A program made the position numbers and the translations under genes. From the NCBI RefSeq assembly GCF_000426185.1, contig NZ_KE384506.1, positions 1 to 64,000 of the forward strand: DNA of 64,000 nucleotides, read 5' to 3'. Below are positions 52,649 to 62,022 of this stretch, one piece after another. Under the pieces are notes generated by a model that saw only the letters and a program-made list of their open reading frames with translations, did not search any database and had not been told where the DNA came from. Origin of the DNA: Cellulomonas sp. URHD0024 (GTDB lineage Bacteria; Actinomycetota; Actinomycetes; Actinomycetales; Cellulomonadaceae). The stretch's first letter is position 1. Every line of letters begins with the position of its first letter.

Positions 52649-53161
52649 TCAGGCGGGCCGGATCACCACGTGGCGTTCGGGCTCCACGCCGTCGGAGTCG
52701 CTCGTCAGCCCGGCTGCGGCAACAGCATCGTGCACGACCTTGCGCTCGAACGGGTTCATGGCAGCGAGTGCGACGGGTGCGCCGGACTCCTTGACGCGCG
52801 CGATCGCCTCCGTCGCGACGGTCACCAGCTCGGCCCGACGGGCAGACCGGTACCCAGCGACGTCGAGCATCAGTCGACTACGTTCGCCGGTCTTCGCCTG
52901 GACGGCGAGGCGGGTGAGCTCCTGCAGAGCGTCGAGCACCTCGCCATCGGCACCGGCAAGGCGACGGAGCGACCCGTCGGCGGGGTCCTCCGAGACGATC
53001 TCGACGGCAGCACGACCATGGTCGACGTCGATGTCGATGTCGCCATCGAGGTCGGCGATGTCGAGAAGCTCCTCAAGGTAGTCGGCAGCGATCTCACCCT
53101 CCTCCTCGAGGCGCTTGGTGCTGGTGAGCTCGACGGGGGCTTCGGGATCAGTTGAAGTCAT
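52649..53161 (-). CDS. jag: Jag/KhpB-type RNA-binding protein
   Basis: A 170-residue KH-R3H protein. The KH-like part contains 'YLEELLDIADLDGDIDID' and 'GADGEVLDALQELTRLAVQ'. The R3H domain ends the protein ('NPFERKVVHDAVAAA', then 'HVVIRPA'). It binds RNA and influences cell elongation and division in other Gram-positives. It directly follows yidC, as in most actinobacteria. It lacks the long N-terminal Jag domain seen in Firmicutes. Confidence 0.94.
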   Translation of the reverse strand: MTSTDPEAPVELTSTKRLEEEGEIAADYLEELLDIADLDGDIDIDVDHGRAAVEIVSEDPADGSLRRLAGADGEVLDALQELTRLAVQAKTGERSRLMLDVAGYRSARRAELVTVATEAIARVKESGAPVALAAMNPFERKVVHDAVAAAGLTSDSDGVEPERHVVIRPA

Positions 53162-53183
53162 GGAACGGCACTCCGATCAACGT

Positions 53184-54239
53184 CTACTTCTTGGGCTTGG
53201 TGGGGGGCTTGGCGACTGCGGCGTCCGTGGGCCCGGGATCTTCTTCGATCCCGGGCGCAGTCCGGGGCTTGCTGCCGTCACCAGTCGGACTGGGCTTGAC
53301 GCGGTCCTTGCGCTTGGGCTGCTCACGCTGACCGCGGGGCTTCTCTTCGATCTGCGGTACGGGGGCGTCCTCGATCACACCCTTCGCCGCCGCCCTCTTC
53401 GCCTTGCGCTCCTTCATGGCGATCTCAGCCTGCGACCCCGGTGCCGGCATGCGGCGGATCGTGTAGAACTGCTGGCCCATGGACCAGAGGTTGGTGGTGG
53501 TCCAGTAGATGAGGACACCGATCGGGAAGTTGACGCCGGAGAAGGCGAAGATCAGCGGCAGGACGTAGAGCAGGATCTTCTGCTGCTGCGCCATCGGACC
53601 CTGGAGGGCCGCCGGCGGCATGTTCTTCATCGTCAGCTGGCGCTGGGTCAGGAACGTCGTCGCGGACATGCAGATGATCAGGACGACCGAGACGATCTTG
53701 GCGCTGGTCGGGTCTCCGGTGCCTGGGTTCCTGAACGAGCTGGAAAGTGAAGCACCGAAGATCGTCGCTTGTTCGAAGGACTGAGCGAGCGGCTGAGTCA
53801 TCGGTCCGAGCGGCGGCTTAGCGGTGGACGCGATCTCAGGAACGGTGTTCAGCACGCGGAAGAGCGCGAAGAAGATGGGGGACTGCAGGAGGATCGGCAG
53901 GCACGAGGCGAACGGGTTGGTGCCGTGCTTGCGGTACAGCTCCATGGTCTCGCGGCTCATGGCCTCGCGCGACGCTGGGTCGGACTTCCCCTTGTACTTC
54001 TTCTGGATCGCCTGCATCTCGGGCGCGAGGAGCTGCATTCCTCGTGACGCCTTGATCTGACGGAAGAACAGCGGGATCAGCGCGATCCGGATCACGACGA
54101 CGAGGCCGACGATCGACAGCGTCCAGGCTGCACCGCTGTCCTTGTCGAGACCGAGCGTCGTGAACAGTGCGTGGAACTCGACCAGGATCCAGCTGACGAC
54201 CAGCATGATCGGATGGAGCAGGTTGTCGAAAAAGCCCAT
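53184..54239 (-). CDS. yidC: Membrane protein insertase YidC
   Basis: A 351-residue YidC/Oxa1 insertase of the short Gram-positive type. It starts 'MGFFDNLLHPIMLVVSWILV'; the frame is open further upstream without membrane character. Five helices carry the conserved hydrophilic-groove Arg ('VVVIRIALIPLFFRQIKASR'), 'NPFASCLPILLQSPIFFALF' and 'FPIGVLIYWTTTNLWSMGQQ'. A basic cytoplasmic tail of about 90 residues may contact ribosomes. It folds and inserts membrane proteins with or without SecYEG. Confidence 0.96.
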   Translation of the reverse strand: MGFFDNLLHPIMLVVSWILVEFHALFTTLGLDKDSGAAWTLSIVGLVVVIRIALIPLFFRQIKASRGMQLLAPEMQAIQKKYKGKSDPASREAMSRETMELYRKHGTNPFASCLPILLQSPIFFALFRVLNTVPEIASTAKPPLGPMTQPLAQSFEQATIFGASLSSSFRNPGTGDPTSAKIVSVVLIICMSATTFLTQRQLTMKNMPPAALQGPMAQQQKILLYVLPLIFAFSGVNFPIGVLIYWTTTNLWSMGQQFYTIRRMPAPGSQAEIAMKERKAKRAAAKGVIEDAPVPQIEEKPRGQREQPKRKDRVKPSPTGDGSKPRTAPGIEEDPGPTDAAVAKPPTKPKK

Positions 54240-54264
54240 GCGGACGAGACTCCTCAGTCGTGGA

Positions 54265-54561
54265 TCAGTGCGCGGACGGAGCCGCACCGAGGTGACGGTG
54301 TGAACGGTGCGCAGCGGGAACGTCGTCCACGCCACCGGGGTTCCAGGGGTTGCAGCGCAGGATCCGCCAGACCGCCAGGTAGGTGCCGCGCAGCGCTCCG
54401 TGGCGCTGAACTGCGATGACGGCGTACTGCGAGCACGACGGGTAGAACCGGCACGTCGGCGGTGTCATCGGCGAGATGTACCGCTGGTATCCGCGGATCG
54501 CCATCAGGAGCAACCTGGACGGGACCCGTGCGACCGTGTGCAGCGTCGAGAGAACAGTCAT
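54265..54561 (-). CDS. yidD: Membrane protein insertion efficiency factor YidD
   Basis: A 98-residue YidD. The start is ATG 54561 ('[20 protein letters not shown]'). The family core '[20 protein letters not shown]' continues into '[17 protein letters not shown]' and '[17 protein letters not shown]'. It sits at the membrane via an amphipathic helix and aids YidC. It lies between rnpA and yidC, the usual order. Confidence 0.95.
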   Translation of the reverse strand: MTVLSTLHTVARVPSRLLLMAIRGYQRYISPMTPPTCRFYPSCSQYAVIAVQRHGALRGTYLAVWRILRCNPWNPGGVDDVPAAHRSHRHLGAAPSAH

Positions 54562-54568
54562 GGGATGA

Positions 54569-54934
54569 CTACGCACCGATCCGTCGCGCCGAACGTCGCG
54601 CGGCCGTCTCGAGCGCCGCGTCGAGGTCCGATCCCAACCGGGCGTAGCTGCTGGTCGCCGACGGCGGCAGTGCGCGCACCACGATGCCGGCGTCCGGCGG
54701 AAGGTCCGCCAGTCGGGCTCGGACGAGCTCTCGCAACCGCCGCTTGACGAGATTCCGCGTCACCGCGGAACCAACGGCCTTGGACACGACAAGACCGACC
54801 ACCGGCCCCGAAGGGACGTGATCGGTCTTGGTCGTCAGATGCACCACGAGGGTGTCCCGTCCGCCGCGCGCGCCTCGGCGCACCGCCTGCTCGAAGTCGG
54901 CAGCTCGGCGCATCCGATGCGCGGCGGGCAGCAC
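54569..54934 (-). CDS. rnpA: Ribonuclease P protein component
   Basis: A 121-residue basic protein. GTG 54934 gives '[20 protein letters not shown]', the standard actinobacterial start. The RNR signature is '[20 protein letters not shown]' followed by '[10 protein letters not shown]'. It assists the catalytic RNA in 5' maturation of tRNA precursors. It lies 11 bp downstream of rpmH. Confidence 0.95.
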   Translation of the reverse strand: MLPAAHRMRRAADFEQAVRRGARGGRDTLVVHLTTKTDHVPSGPVVGLVVSKAVGSAVTRNLVKRRLRELVRARLADLPPDAGIVVRALPPSATSSYARLGSDLDAALETAARRSARRIGA

Positions 54935-54945
54935 CGACGGTGATG

Positions 54946-55083
54946 TCAGGCCGAGAGCTCCGCGCGGCCCTTGCGGCGACGGCCCGCGAGGATCGCGCGG
55001 CCGGCGCGGGTGCGCATGCGCAGGCGGAAGCCATGGGTCTTGGCGCGACGCCGGTTGTTCGGCTGGAAGGTGCGCTTGCTCAC
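54946..55083 (-). CDS. rpmH: 50S ribosomal protein L34
   Basis: A 45-residue L34 read from GTG 55083 to TGA 54946. The protein begins '[19 protein letters not shown]' and continues '[20 protein letters not shown]', the invariant L34 sequence. 'ggaga' lies five bases before the start. It binds 23S rRNA in the large subunit. It heads the rpmH-rnpA-yidD-yidC-jag cluster and is divergent from dnaA, the classic origin arrangement. Confidence 0.97.
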   Translation of the reverse strand: MSKRTFQPNNRRRAKTHGFRLRMRTRAGRAILAGRRRKGRAELSA

Positions 55084-55595
55084 GAGAGTCTCCAACTACA
55101 TCGGGTGGGCCTCGCATGTACCGCGCGACCGGGGTTCGGGCTGCCAAGATCGACTGATTCCACGAACACGCAGTGCAACAAGTACGCGTGCGGCGTCTAG
55201 GCGCGCCAGCAGGAGGCCATCGATAAGGCTGCAATACCGTACTTCCCCCCGCGATGGCGGGTCAAATGCGCGCGAGTCGCGAACACCGAGTTGCACAGCA
55301 CGTGCCGACAGGACGAACCGGACGTCACCCGGTCGAGAACTGCCGCGCCTCATGCGCGGCTACTACGCTCGTACCTCGTCGCCAGGGGCAGCGGCCTGTG
55401 GACCATGCGCACGTTGATGAGCTGGGGACGGGCGACCGAGGCGATGCACGCGACGTCGGAGGTACCCGTCCTCACCGCCGGAGACGGTGGTCGGAGCCGA
55501 CACGATCAGCCGCTCACAGGTGTGGACAACTGTGTGGACAACGCACGACCGTGCGAGACTCGACCACCCACGCGAACGAACAGCTGAGGTAGCAC
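55084..55595. promoter_or_regulatory. rpmH-dnaA divergent control region
   Basis: A 512-bp region holding the rpmH and dnaA promoters. Two DnaA boxes TGTGGACAA (55521-55529 and 55533-55541) stand 12 bp apart about 60 bp before dnaA; a weaker TGTGGACCA is at 55397-55405. They should allow DnaA autoregulation and may form part of a bipartite origin. Confidence 0.8.
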
Positions 55596-57161
55596 GTGTC
55601 ACAGGACGAAGAGCTCGCACGGGTCTGGGGCCACGTCGTCTCAACGCTGGAACAGAGCCCCGACATCACGCCGCGGCAGATCGCGTTCGTCCGACTCGCT
55701 CGGCCGCTCGGCCTCCTGGACGGCACGCTGCTTCTCGCCGTCGGCAACGATCTCACCAAGGACTACCTCGAGTCGCGCGTCCGCGGCGAGGTCACCGACG
55801 CCCTGAGCACAGCCCTCGATCGTGAGGCCAGGTTCGCGATCACCGTCGACCCCGAGCTCGCGGACGACGCGCCGCCGGCCCTGCGCGTCGTGACCGCAGA
55901 ACCGCGCTACGACGAGCAGCGGAACGACCAACGCAGCGGCAACGACCAGCTCCGCGACTACGACCGTGAGCTCGACGAGTCGCGACGGGACTCACGGGCC
56001 GACCTGTCGTTGGTGCAGAACCACGATGACGGCTCCTCGACTGCTCGTCGCGACACCCAGCGCACCGAACGCCCGTTCCCGAGCAGCAACGACGACCGCC
56101 AGTCGAACCGCAAGCAGCCCGCCGAGCCGGCTCGGCTGAACCCGAAGTACCTGTTCGAGACGTTCGTCATCGGTAGCTCGAACCGGTTCGCGCACGCTGC
56201 CGCCGTCGCGGTCGCGGAGGCGCCGGCCAAGGCCTACAACCCCTTGTTCATCTACGGCGACTCGGGCCTGGGCAAGACGCACCTGCTCCACGCGATCGGT
56301 CACTACGCCCAGAACCTCTATCCGAGCGTCCGCGTGCGGTACGTGAACTCGGAGGAGTTCACCAACGACTTCATCAACTCGATCTCCGAGGGCAAGGCCG
56401 GCGCGTTCCAGCGCCGCTACCGCGAGGTCGACGTGCTCCTCATCGACGACATCCAGTTCCTGCAGGGCAAGGAACAGACGATGGAGGAGTTCTTCCACAC
56501 GTTCAACACGCTGCACAACGCCAACAAGCAGGTCGTGATCACGTCCGATCTGCCGCCCAAGCAGCTGAACGGCTTCGAGGACCGGATGCGTTCGCGGTTC
56601 GAGTGGGGCCTGATCACCGACGTGCAACCCCCGGACCTCGAGACCCGCATCGCCATCTTGCGCAAGAAGGCCGGCAGCGAGCGGCTGCAGGCACCGCCGG
56701 ACGTCCTGGAGTACATCGCGTCCAAGATCTCGACGAACATCCGCGAGCTCGAGGGTGCACTGATCCGGGTCACGGCGTTCGCGAACCTCAACCGGCAACA
56801 GGTCGACCTCTCGCTGGCGGAGATCGTCCTGAAGGACCTGATCACCGACGACCAGACCACCGAGATCACCGCGACGCAGGTGATCGGTCAGACTGCCGCG
56901 TACTTCGGACTGAGCATCGACGACCTGTGCGGCTCGAGCCGGTCACGCGTACTGGTCACCGCCCGGCAGATCGCGATGTACCTGTGCCGCGAGCTGACGG
57001 ACCTGTCGCTCCCGAAGATCGGCCAGGCGTTCGGTGGCCGCGACCACACGACCGTCATGCACGCGAACCGCAAGATCCGCGAGCTCATGGCCGAGCGTCG
57101 GTCCATCTACAACCAGGTCACGGAGCTCACCAACCGGATCAAGCAGCAGAACCGCGGCTGA
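55596..57161 (+). CDS. dnaA: Chromosomal replication initiator DnaA
   Basis: A 521-residue DnaA read from GTG 55596. Domain I is residues 1-85 and an acidic/Arg-rich domain II linker runs to about 180. The AAA+ domain III shows '[20 protein letters not shown]' and Walker B '[18 protein letters not shown]'. Domain IV carries the box-binding signature '[15 protein letters not shown]'. It melts oriC and loads DnaB; it probably binds the DnaA boxes on both sides of its gene. Confidence 0.98.
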   Translation: MSQDEELARVWGHVVSTLEQSPDITPRQIAFVRLARPLGLLDGTLLLAVGNDLTKDYLESRVRGEVTDALSTALDREARFAITVDPELADDAPPALRVVTAEPRYDEQRNDQRSGNDQLRDYDRELDESRRDSRADLSLVQNHDDGSSTARRDTQRTERPFPSSNDDRQSNRKQPAEPARLNPKYLFETFVIGSSNRFAHAAAVAVAEAPAKAYNPLFIYGDSGLGKTHLLHAIGHYAQNLYPSVRVRYVNSEEFTNDFINSISEGKAGAFQRRYREVDVLLIDDIQFLQGKEQTMEEFFHTFNTLHNANKQVVITSDLPPKQLNGFEDRMRSRFEWGLITDVQPPDLETRIAILRKKAGSERLQAPPDVLEYIASKISTNIRELEGALIRVTAFANLNRQQVDLSLAEIVLKDLITDDQTTEITATQVIGQTAAYFGLSIDDLCGSSRSRVLVTARQIAMYLCRELTDLSLPKIGQAFGGRDHTTVMHANRKIRELMAERRSIYNQVTELTNRIKQQNRG

Positions 57162-57912
57162 CGCGCCTCGACGGGGGTCGAAGCACCCCTGTCCATGTCC
57201 GTTCTGACCCGAAATGACTGACCTGCTCAACATGGTTATCCACAGCCGTCCACAGGAACCTGGGGATGTTTGTGACGGGATTCACCTGATCGGACGAATT
57301 CCCGACTTCGCGCGCCGAACCAATCGCTGACCTGCACAGTCGCTGCGGACCTACCCATTCCGGACACGCGAAACGGCCGAAATCCGGGCAAGACCGGGTG
57401 AAGTTCATGAGGCGACTCTCACCGTCGAATCGATTTGACCCTCTTGACGCCAACCTTCATCCCGCTCCTGAAGCATCCATGGGACGAATCTCCACACCTG
57501 TGTGTTCACCTGTGGACAGCGGTGGACGACCCCCCGAGCGATGTGGATGACAAGCAGCCCGTCGGTGGACGCGAATCGGGTCGTGCGCAGGCGCCCACCG
57601 TCGTCCACCGACCGTCCGATTTGGCGCACAGGTGCCGTACACATGTGATTCGACGCCTGACCTGCGCCGACGAGCGTCGTCCACACGATGCACAGCACCG
57701 ATGACGATGACGACAACTCTCTCTGTGATGGATCCACACACCGCCAGAACGTGCCGAGCGGTTCACGAACCACAACCGTGTCCGAGACCGCACCGAGCGT
57801 CGGAGCAAACGCGTAGTGTTCGCCTGACGCCTGTCCGCCCCGCCTCCTTCGAAAACACGAGGAGCTCCGTCGGATGAACAGCAGACAGGCCCGCACGACG
57901 AGAGGTTGAGGC
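57162..57912. other. oriC, chromosomal replication origin
   Basis: A 751-bp gene-free region between dnaA and dnaN. The perfect DnaA box TTATCCACA is at 57236-57244. Near-consensus boxes include CCGTCCACA (57246-57254), TGTGGACAG (57511-57519), TGTGGATGA (57542-57550), TCGTCCACC (57601-57609), TCGTCCACA (57677-57685) and GGATCCACA (57730-57738). The relatively AT-richer part around 57390-57470 could be the unwinding region. Position and boxes match actinobacterial oriC. Confidence 0.9.
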
Positions 57913-59043
57913 ATGAGGTTCCGGGTCGACCGTGATGTTCTCGCGGACGCCGTCACGTGGACGGCACGCAGTCTGCCCACCCGGCCGCCGGTTCCCGTCC
58001 TGGCCGGGGTGAGGCTCGAGGCCGACACCACCGGCACCGTGCAGCTGTCGAGCTTCGACTACGAGGTGTCGGCCCGGTCGCAGATCCCGGCCGATGTCAG
58101 CGACCCGGGCTCGGTCCTGGTCAGCGGCCGGCTGCTGGCCGAGATCTCGCGGGCGCTCCCGGACAAGCCTGTCGACGTGGTGCTCGAGGGCACCAAGGTG
58201 ATCGTCACGTGTGGAGCCAGCCGGTTCACCCTCCTGACGATGCCGGTCGAGGACTACCCCAACCTCCCGGTCATGCCGCCGACCACGGGCACCGTCGACG
58301 GCGACGAGCTCACGCACGCCGTCGCCCAGGTCTCGGTCGCAGCCAGCAGGGACGACACGTTGCCGCTGCTCACGGGCGTCCGCGTCGAGATCGAGGGTGA
58401 GAAGGTCACGCTCCTGGCCACCGACCGCTACCGGCTCGCGCTGCGCGAGCTCACGTGGAAGCCGTCGTCGCCGGACATCTCCACCGTCGCCCTGGTCCGT
58501 GCGCGGACGTTGCTCGACGCCGCGAAGTCGCTCGGCAACGCCGGTTCCGTGACGGTCGCCCTGGCTACGGGGACGGGTGTCGACATGATCGGGTTCGAGG
58601 CGGCCGGCCGCCAGACCACGAGCCTGCTCGTCGACGGCGACTACCCCGCGGTCCGTCGGCTCTTCCCGGACGAGACGCCCATCCACGCGGTCGTCAGCAC
58701 GCACGCGTTGGCGGATGCCGCCAAGCGCGTGAGCCTCGTCGCCGAGCGCAACACCCCGATCCGCCTGTCGTTCAGCGAAGGCCAGGTCGTCCTCGACGCG
58801 GGCCAGGGCGACGACGCGCAGGCCTCGGAGGCGATCGAGTCGACGCTGGTCGGTGACGACATCTCGGTGGCGTTCAACCCGCAGTTCCTCCTCGACGGCC
58901 TGGGCGCGCTGAGCACGCCGTTCGTGCGCCTGTCGTTCACGCACCCGAACAAGCCGGTGGAGTTCACGGGACAGCAGGCCCTCGACGGCGAGGACAACCA
59001 GGAGTACCGCTATCTCCTGGTGCCCATCCGCTTCGCCAGCTGA
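57913..59043 (+). CDS. dnaN: DNA polymerase III beta sliding clamp
   Basis: A 376-residue beta clamp with three repeated clamp domains. It starts 'MRFRVDRDVLADAVTWTARS'; 'LLTGVRVEIEGEKVTLLATD' followed by 'RYRLALREL' is the most conserved stretch, and the C terminus 'YLLVPIRFAS' is typical ('LLVPIRL'). It forms a ring dimer that tethers polymerase III to DNA. A strong 'gaggttgagg' region precedes the ATG. It follows oriC and leads gnd-recF-DUF721-gyrB. Confidence 0.97.
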   Translation: MRFRVDRDVLADAVTWTARSLPTRPPVPVLAGVRLEADTTGTVQLSSFDYEVSARSQIPADVSDPGSVLVSGRLLAEISRALPDKPVDVVLEGTKVIVTCGASRFTLLTMPVEDYPNLPVMPPTTGTVDGDELTHAVAQVSVAASRDDTLPLLTGVRVEIEGEKVTLLATDRYRLALRELTWKPSSPDISTVALVRARTLLDAAKSLGNAGSVTVALATGTGVDMIGFEAAGRQTTSLLVDGDYPAVRRLFPDETPIHAVVSTHALADAAKRVSLVAERNTPIRLSFSEGQVVLDAGQGDDAQASEAIESTLVGDDISVAFNPQFLLDGLGALSTPFVRLSFTHPNKPVEFTGQQALDGEDNQEYRYLLVPIRFAS

Positions 59044-59143
59044 CAGCGCGCCCGCCTCCCAGCTGCGGCAGGCTGAGGGCAGAGGCACGCCAGAGGCGAC
59101 GAGCCGCGTAGCGACGGAACCGAAGAGAACCGGAAGAGGCGTC

Positions 59144-60091
59144 ATGCACATCGGTCTGGTGGGTCTCGGCAAGATGGGCGCGAACATGCGGCAGCGCATC
59201 CGTGCCGCGGGCATCGACGTCACGGGGTTCGACCGAAACCCCGACGTGACGGACGTCCCGACGCTCGAGGCGCTCGTCGAGGCGCTGCCTGCGGGCGAGC
59301 GAGTGGTCTGGGTCATGGTGCCGTCGGGCGAGATCACGCACGCCGTGATCGCCGACCTGGCCGGCCTGCTGACGGCGGGCGACATCCTCATCGACGGCGG
59401 CAACTCGTACTACCAGGACGACCTCCCGCACGCCGAGCTGCTCGCCTCGACGGGGGTCGGGTTCATCGACGCGGGCGTCTCGGGCGGCGTCTGGGGGCTG
59501 GCCAACGGATACGGGCTCATGGTCGGCGGGGACGCGGACGTCGTCGCCAAGGTCATGCCGGTGTTCGACGCTCTGCGTCCGGAGGGTCCGCGCGACGAGG
59601 GGTTCGTGCACGCCGGCACGGTGGGCGCCGGGCACTACTCGAAGATGGTCCACAACGGCATCGAGTACGGACTCATGCAGGCCTACGCCGAGGGCTACGA
59701 GCTGCTGGCCGCGAAAGACCTGGTCACAGACGTGCACGGCACGATGAAGGCGTGGCAACGAGGAACCGTTGTGCGGTCCTGGCTGCTGGACCTGCTCGTG
59801 CAGGCTCTCCAGCAGGACCCGGGCCTGGGTGCGATCGACGACTGGGTCGAGGACTCGGGCGAGGGTCGGTGGACCGTCGACGAGGCGATCGACCTCGCGG
59901 TGCCGGCGCCGGTCATCTCGGCGGCGCTGTTCGCGCGATTCGCGAGCCGCCAGGGTGAGTCGCCCGCGATGAAGGCGGTGGCCGCGCTGCGTCAGCAGTT
60001 CGGCGGCCACGCGGTCAAGCCGGCCGGGACGACCGGTCCGGTCAGCAGCACGACGCCCGCGGCGGGTGCCGCGGTCCCGCCGTCCGCCTGA
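59144..60091 (+). CDS. gnd: 6-phosphogluconate dehydrogenase (decarboxylating), short NAD-type
   Basis: A 315-residue enzyme of the short GndA/YqeC-like group. The nucleotide motif is '[19 protein letters not shown]'; substrate-site motifs are '[15 protein letters not shown]', '[12 protein letters not shown]' and '[20 protein letters not shown]' with the catalytic Lys. It oxidises 6-phosphogluconate to ribulose-5-phosphate with CO2 release. The short form often prefers NAD. Insertion of gnd between dnaN and recF is a known actinobacterial trait. The last 25 residues are a Pro/Ala-rich tail. Confidence 0.94.
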   Translation: MHIGLVGLGKMGANMRQRIRAAGIDVTGFDRNPDVTDVPTLEALVEALPAGERVVWVMVPSGEITHAVIADLAGLLTAGDILIDGGNSYYQDDLPHAELLASTGVGFIDAGVSGGVWGLANGYGLMVGGDADVVAKVMPVFDALRPEGPRDEGFVHAGTVGAGHYSKMVHNGIEYGLMQAYAEGYELLAAKDLVTDVHGTMKAWQRGTVVRSWLLDLLVQALQQDPGLGAIDDWVEDSGEGRWTVDEAIDLAVPAPVISAALFARFASRQGESPAMKAVAALRQQFGGHAVKPAGTTGPVSSTTPAAGAAVPPSA

Positions 60092-60101
60092 CCGGGGACG
60101 C

Positions 60102-61292
60102 ATGTACGTCGCGCACCTCTCCCTGACCGACTTCCGCTCGTATGCGCAGGTCGAGCTCCCGTTGGAACCCGGGATCACGGCGCTCGTCGGACCCAACGGC
60201 CAGGGCAAGACGAACCTCGTCGAGGCGCTCGGGTACGTGGCGACGCTGGGCAGTCACCGGGTGCCCACCGACGCGGCGCTGGTCAGGGCGGGGGCCTCGC
60301 GCGCCGTGGTGCGAGCGCGGGTGATCCGGGAGCGCGACGCCGGCCAACCACGTCCGACGCTCGTCGAGGTCGAGGTGACACCGGGCAAGGCCAACCGCGC
60401 CAGGATCAACGGCGGTTCCCCGACGAGGGCGCGCGAGATCCTCGGCATCCTGCGCACGGTGCTCTTCGCGCCCGAGGACCTCTCCCTGGTCAAGGGAGAC
60501 CCGGACGGACGCCGACGGTTCCTCGACGACCTGCTCGTGCAGCTCACCCCACGGATCGCGGGCGTCGTCGCCGACTACGACCGGGTCCTGCGGCAACGAT
60601 CCGCCCTGCTGAAGTCGGCGGGCGCCGCGATGCGCGGCGGGCGGACCGGTGCCGACCTGCGCACCCTGGACGTGTGGGACGCGAAGCTGGCGCAGACGGG
60701 TGCGCAGATCATCGTGTCCCGCCGGGCGCTGACGCAGGCGCTGGCTCCGCACGTCGAGAAGGCGTATGCGCAGGTCAGCTCCGGGCAGGGCGACGCGGTG
60801 ATCACCTACAAGGCCTCACTGGACCAGGCGCTCGGCAACGACCTCGGTGACGACGACGCGAGCGTCGAGCTCGTCGAGGCCCAGCTGCTCGAGGCCGTGG
60901 GGAGGTTGCGCAGCAAGGAGATCGAGCGCGGCGTCAGCCTGGTCGGGCCGCACCGTGACGATCTGGTGCTGACGCTCGGTGGCCTGCCTGCCAAGGGCTA
61001 TGCGAGCCACGGCGAGTCGTGGTCGTTCGCGCTCGCGCTGCGCCTCGCGTCCTACGAGCTCCTGACCAACGGTTTCGACGAGGCCGGGGACTGGGGTCCG
61101 GACGGCGAGCCGGTCCTCATCCTCGACGACGTGTTCGCCGAGCTCGACGCACGTCGGCGGGAGCGCCTGGCGGAGCTCGTCGCGCCGGCCCGGCAGGTGC
61201 TGATCACGGCCGCCGTCCCGGGCGACGTCCCGGAGCCGTTGGCCGGTGCCCGCGTCGACGTGATGGGCGGCGAGGTGTCCCGTGTCCTCTGA
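60102..61292 (+). CDS. recF: DNA replication and repair protein RecF
   Basis: A 396-residue SMC-like ATPase. ATG 60102 ('[19 protein letters not shown]') is the conserved RecF start. Walker A is '[20 protein letters not shown]', the signature region '[20 protein letters not shown]' and Walker B '[20 protein letters not shown]'. With RecO and RecR it loads RecA at single-strand gaps. The gene overlaps the DUF721 gene by 11 bases. Confidence 0.96.
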   Translation: MYVAHLSLTDFRSYAQVELPLEPGITALVGPNGQGKTNLVEALGYVATLGSHRVPTDAALVRAGASRAVVRARVIRERDAGQPRPTLVEVEVTPGKANRARINGGSPTRAREILGILRTVLFAPEDLSLVKGDPDGRRRFLDDLLVQLTPRIAGVVADYDRVLRQRSALLKSAGAAMRGGRTGADLRTLDVWDAKLAQTGAQIIVSRRALTQALAPHVEKAYAQVSSGQGDAVITYKASLDQALGNDLGDDDASVELVEAQLLEAVGRLRSKEIERGVSLVGPHRDDLVLTLGGLPAKGYASHGESWSFALALRLASYELLTNGFDEAGDWGPDGEPVLILDDVFAELDARRRERLAELVAPARQVLITAAVPGDVPEPLAGARVDVMGGEVSRVL

Positions 61293-61839
61293 CCGGCAGG
61301 GCACCGACCGAGCGCTGGCCGACCGGCCGCTCCGGGACATCGTCGAGCTGACCTCGCCGCGTCAGGTTGCGGCCGGCGCGCTGGCGCGCGCGAAGAAGGC
61401 GGCGGCGCAGCGGGGATTCCGCCCCGGCGACCCGGCGCGACGCCGACCGCTGGTCGACACCACCGGGTCGGCCGGTCCGGGGGCACGTGACCCACAGCTC
61501 ATCGGGTCGACGGTCAGCGGGCTCCTCGACCAGCTGGGCGGCACCTCGGACCAGGTCGCGGGCGTGCTCAAGCACTCCTGGGTGAATCTCGTCGGACCCG
61601 AGATCGCCGAGCACTGCGAGTACGTGTCCTTCTCCGGCGGTGCGCTCACGGTGCGAGCGAGCTCGACCTCCTGGGCGACCCAGCTGCGTTTCCTGGCGCC
61701 GTCGATGTTGGGCCGGTTCGCCGCGGACCTCGGCGACGGCGTCGTCGTCGAGATCACGGTGCTCAACCCCGGCGGCCCCCGGTTCCGCACGGGCCCGAAG
61801 CGGGTCGTCGGCCGGGGCGAACGCGATACGTTCCGCTGA
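61282..61839 (+). CDS. DUF721 (DciA-like) protein
   Basis: A 185-residue protein of the DUF721 family found between recF and gyrB in actinobacteria. The conserved part is '[20 protein letters not shown]' and '[19 protein letters not shown]'. The family includes DciA, a DnaB-helicase loader or operator in bacteria without DnaC. A replication role is therefore likely but inferred. The start codon is GTG 61282, inside recF. The N-terminal 90 residues are basic and low-complexity. Confidence 0.9.
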   Translation: MSSDRQGTDRALADRPLRDIVELTSPRQVAAGALARAKKAAAQRGFRPGDPARRRPLVDTTGSAGPGARDPQLIGSTVSGLLDQLGGTSDQVAGVLKHSWVNLVGPEIAEHCEYVSFSGGALTVRASSTSWATQLRFLAPSMLGRFAADLGDGVVVEITVLNPGGPRFRTGPKRVVGRGERDTFR

Positions 61840-62022
61840 GGAGCGAATCTCCCGCCGTGAGGGGTGTGGGAAAGGGGGTCTGAGCCGTTCCACCAGGTAG
61901 ACTGTGAAGGTCATTCCTGGCGCATGTGTGCCCGGAACTCCAGCGTCATGGAGTGATCCGCCCCGGAGAACGGTGGCGGGCGCGCTCCGTCGCGTGTGAG
62001 AGCTTGAGGAGTACTACCGCCC
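61840..62022 (+). promoter_or_regulatory. gyrB leader region
   Basis: 183 bp without a gene. TAGACT at 61898-61903 is a plausible -10 box; I cannot assign a -35 box. 'gaggag' near 62006 is the likely ribosome site of gyrB. Confidence 0.4.
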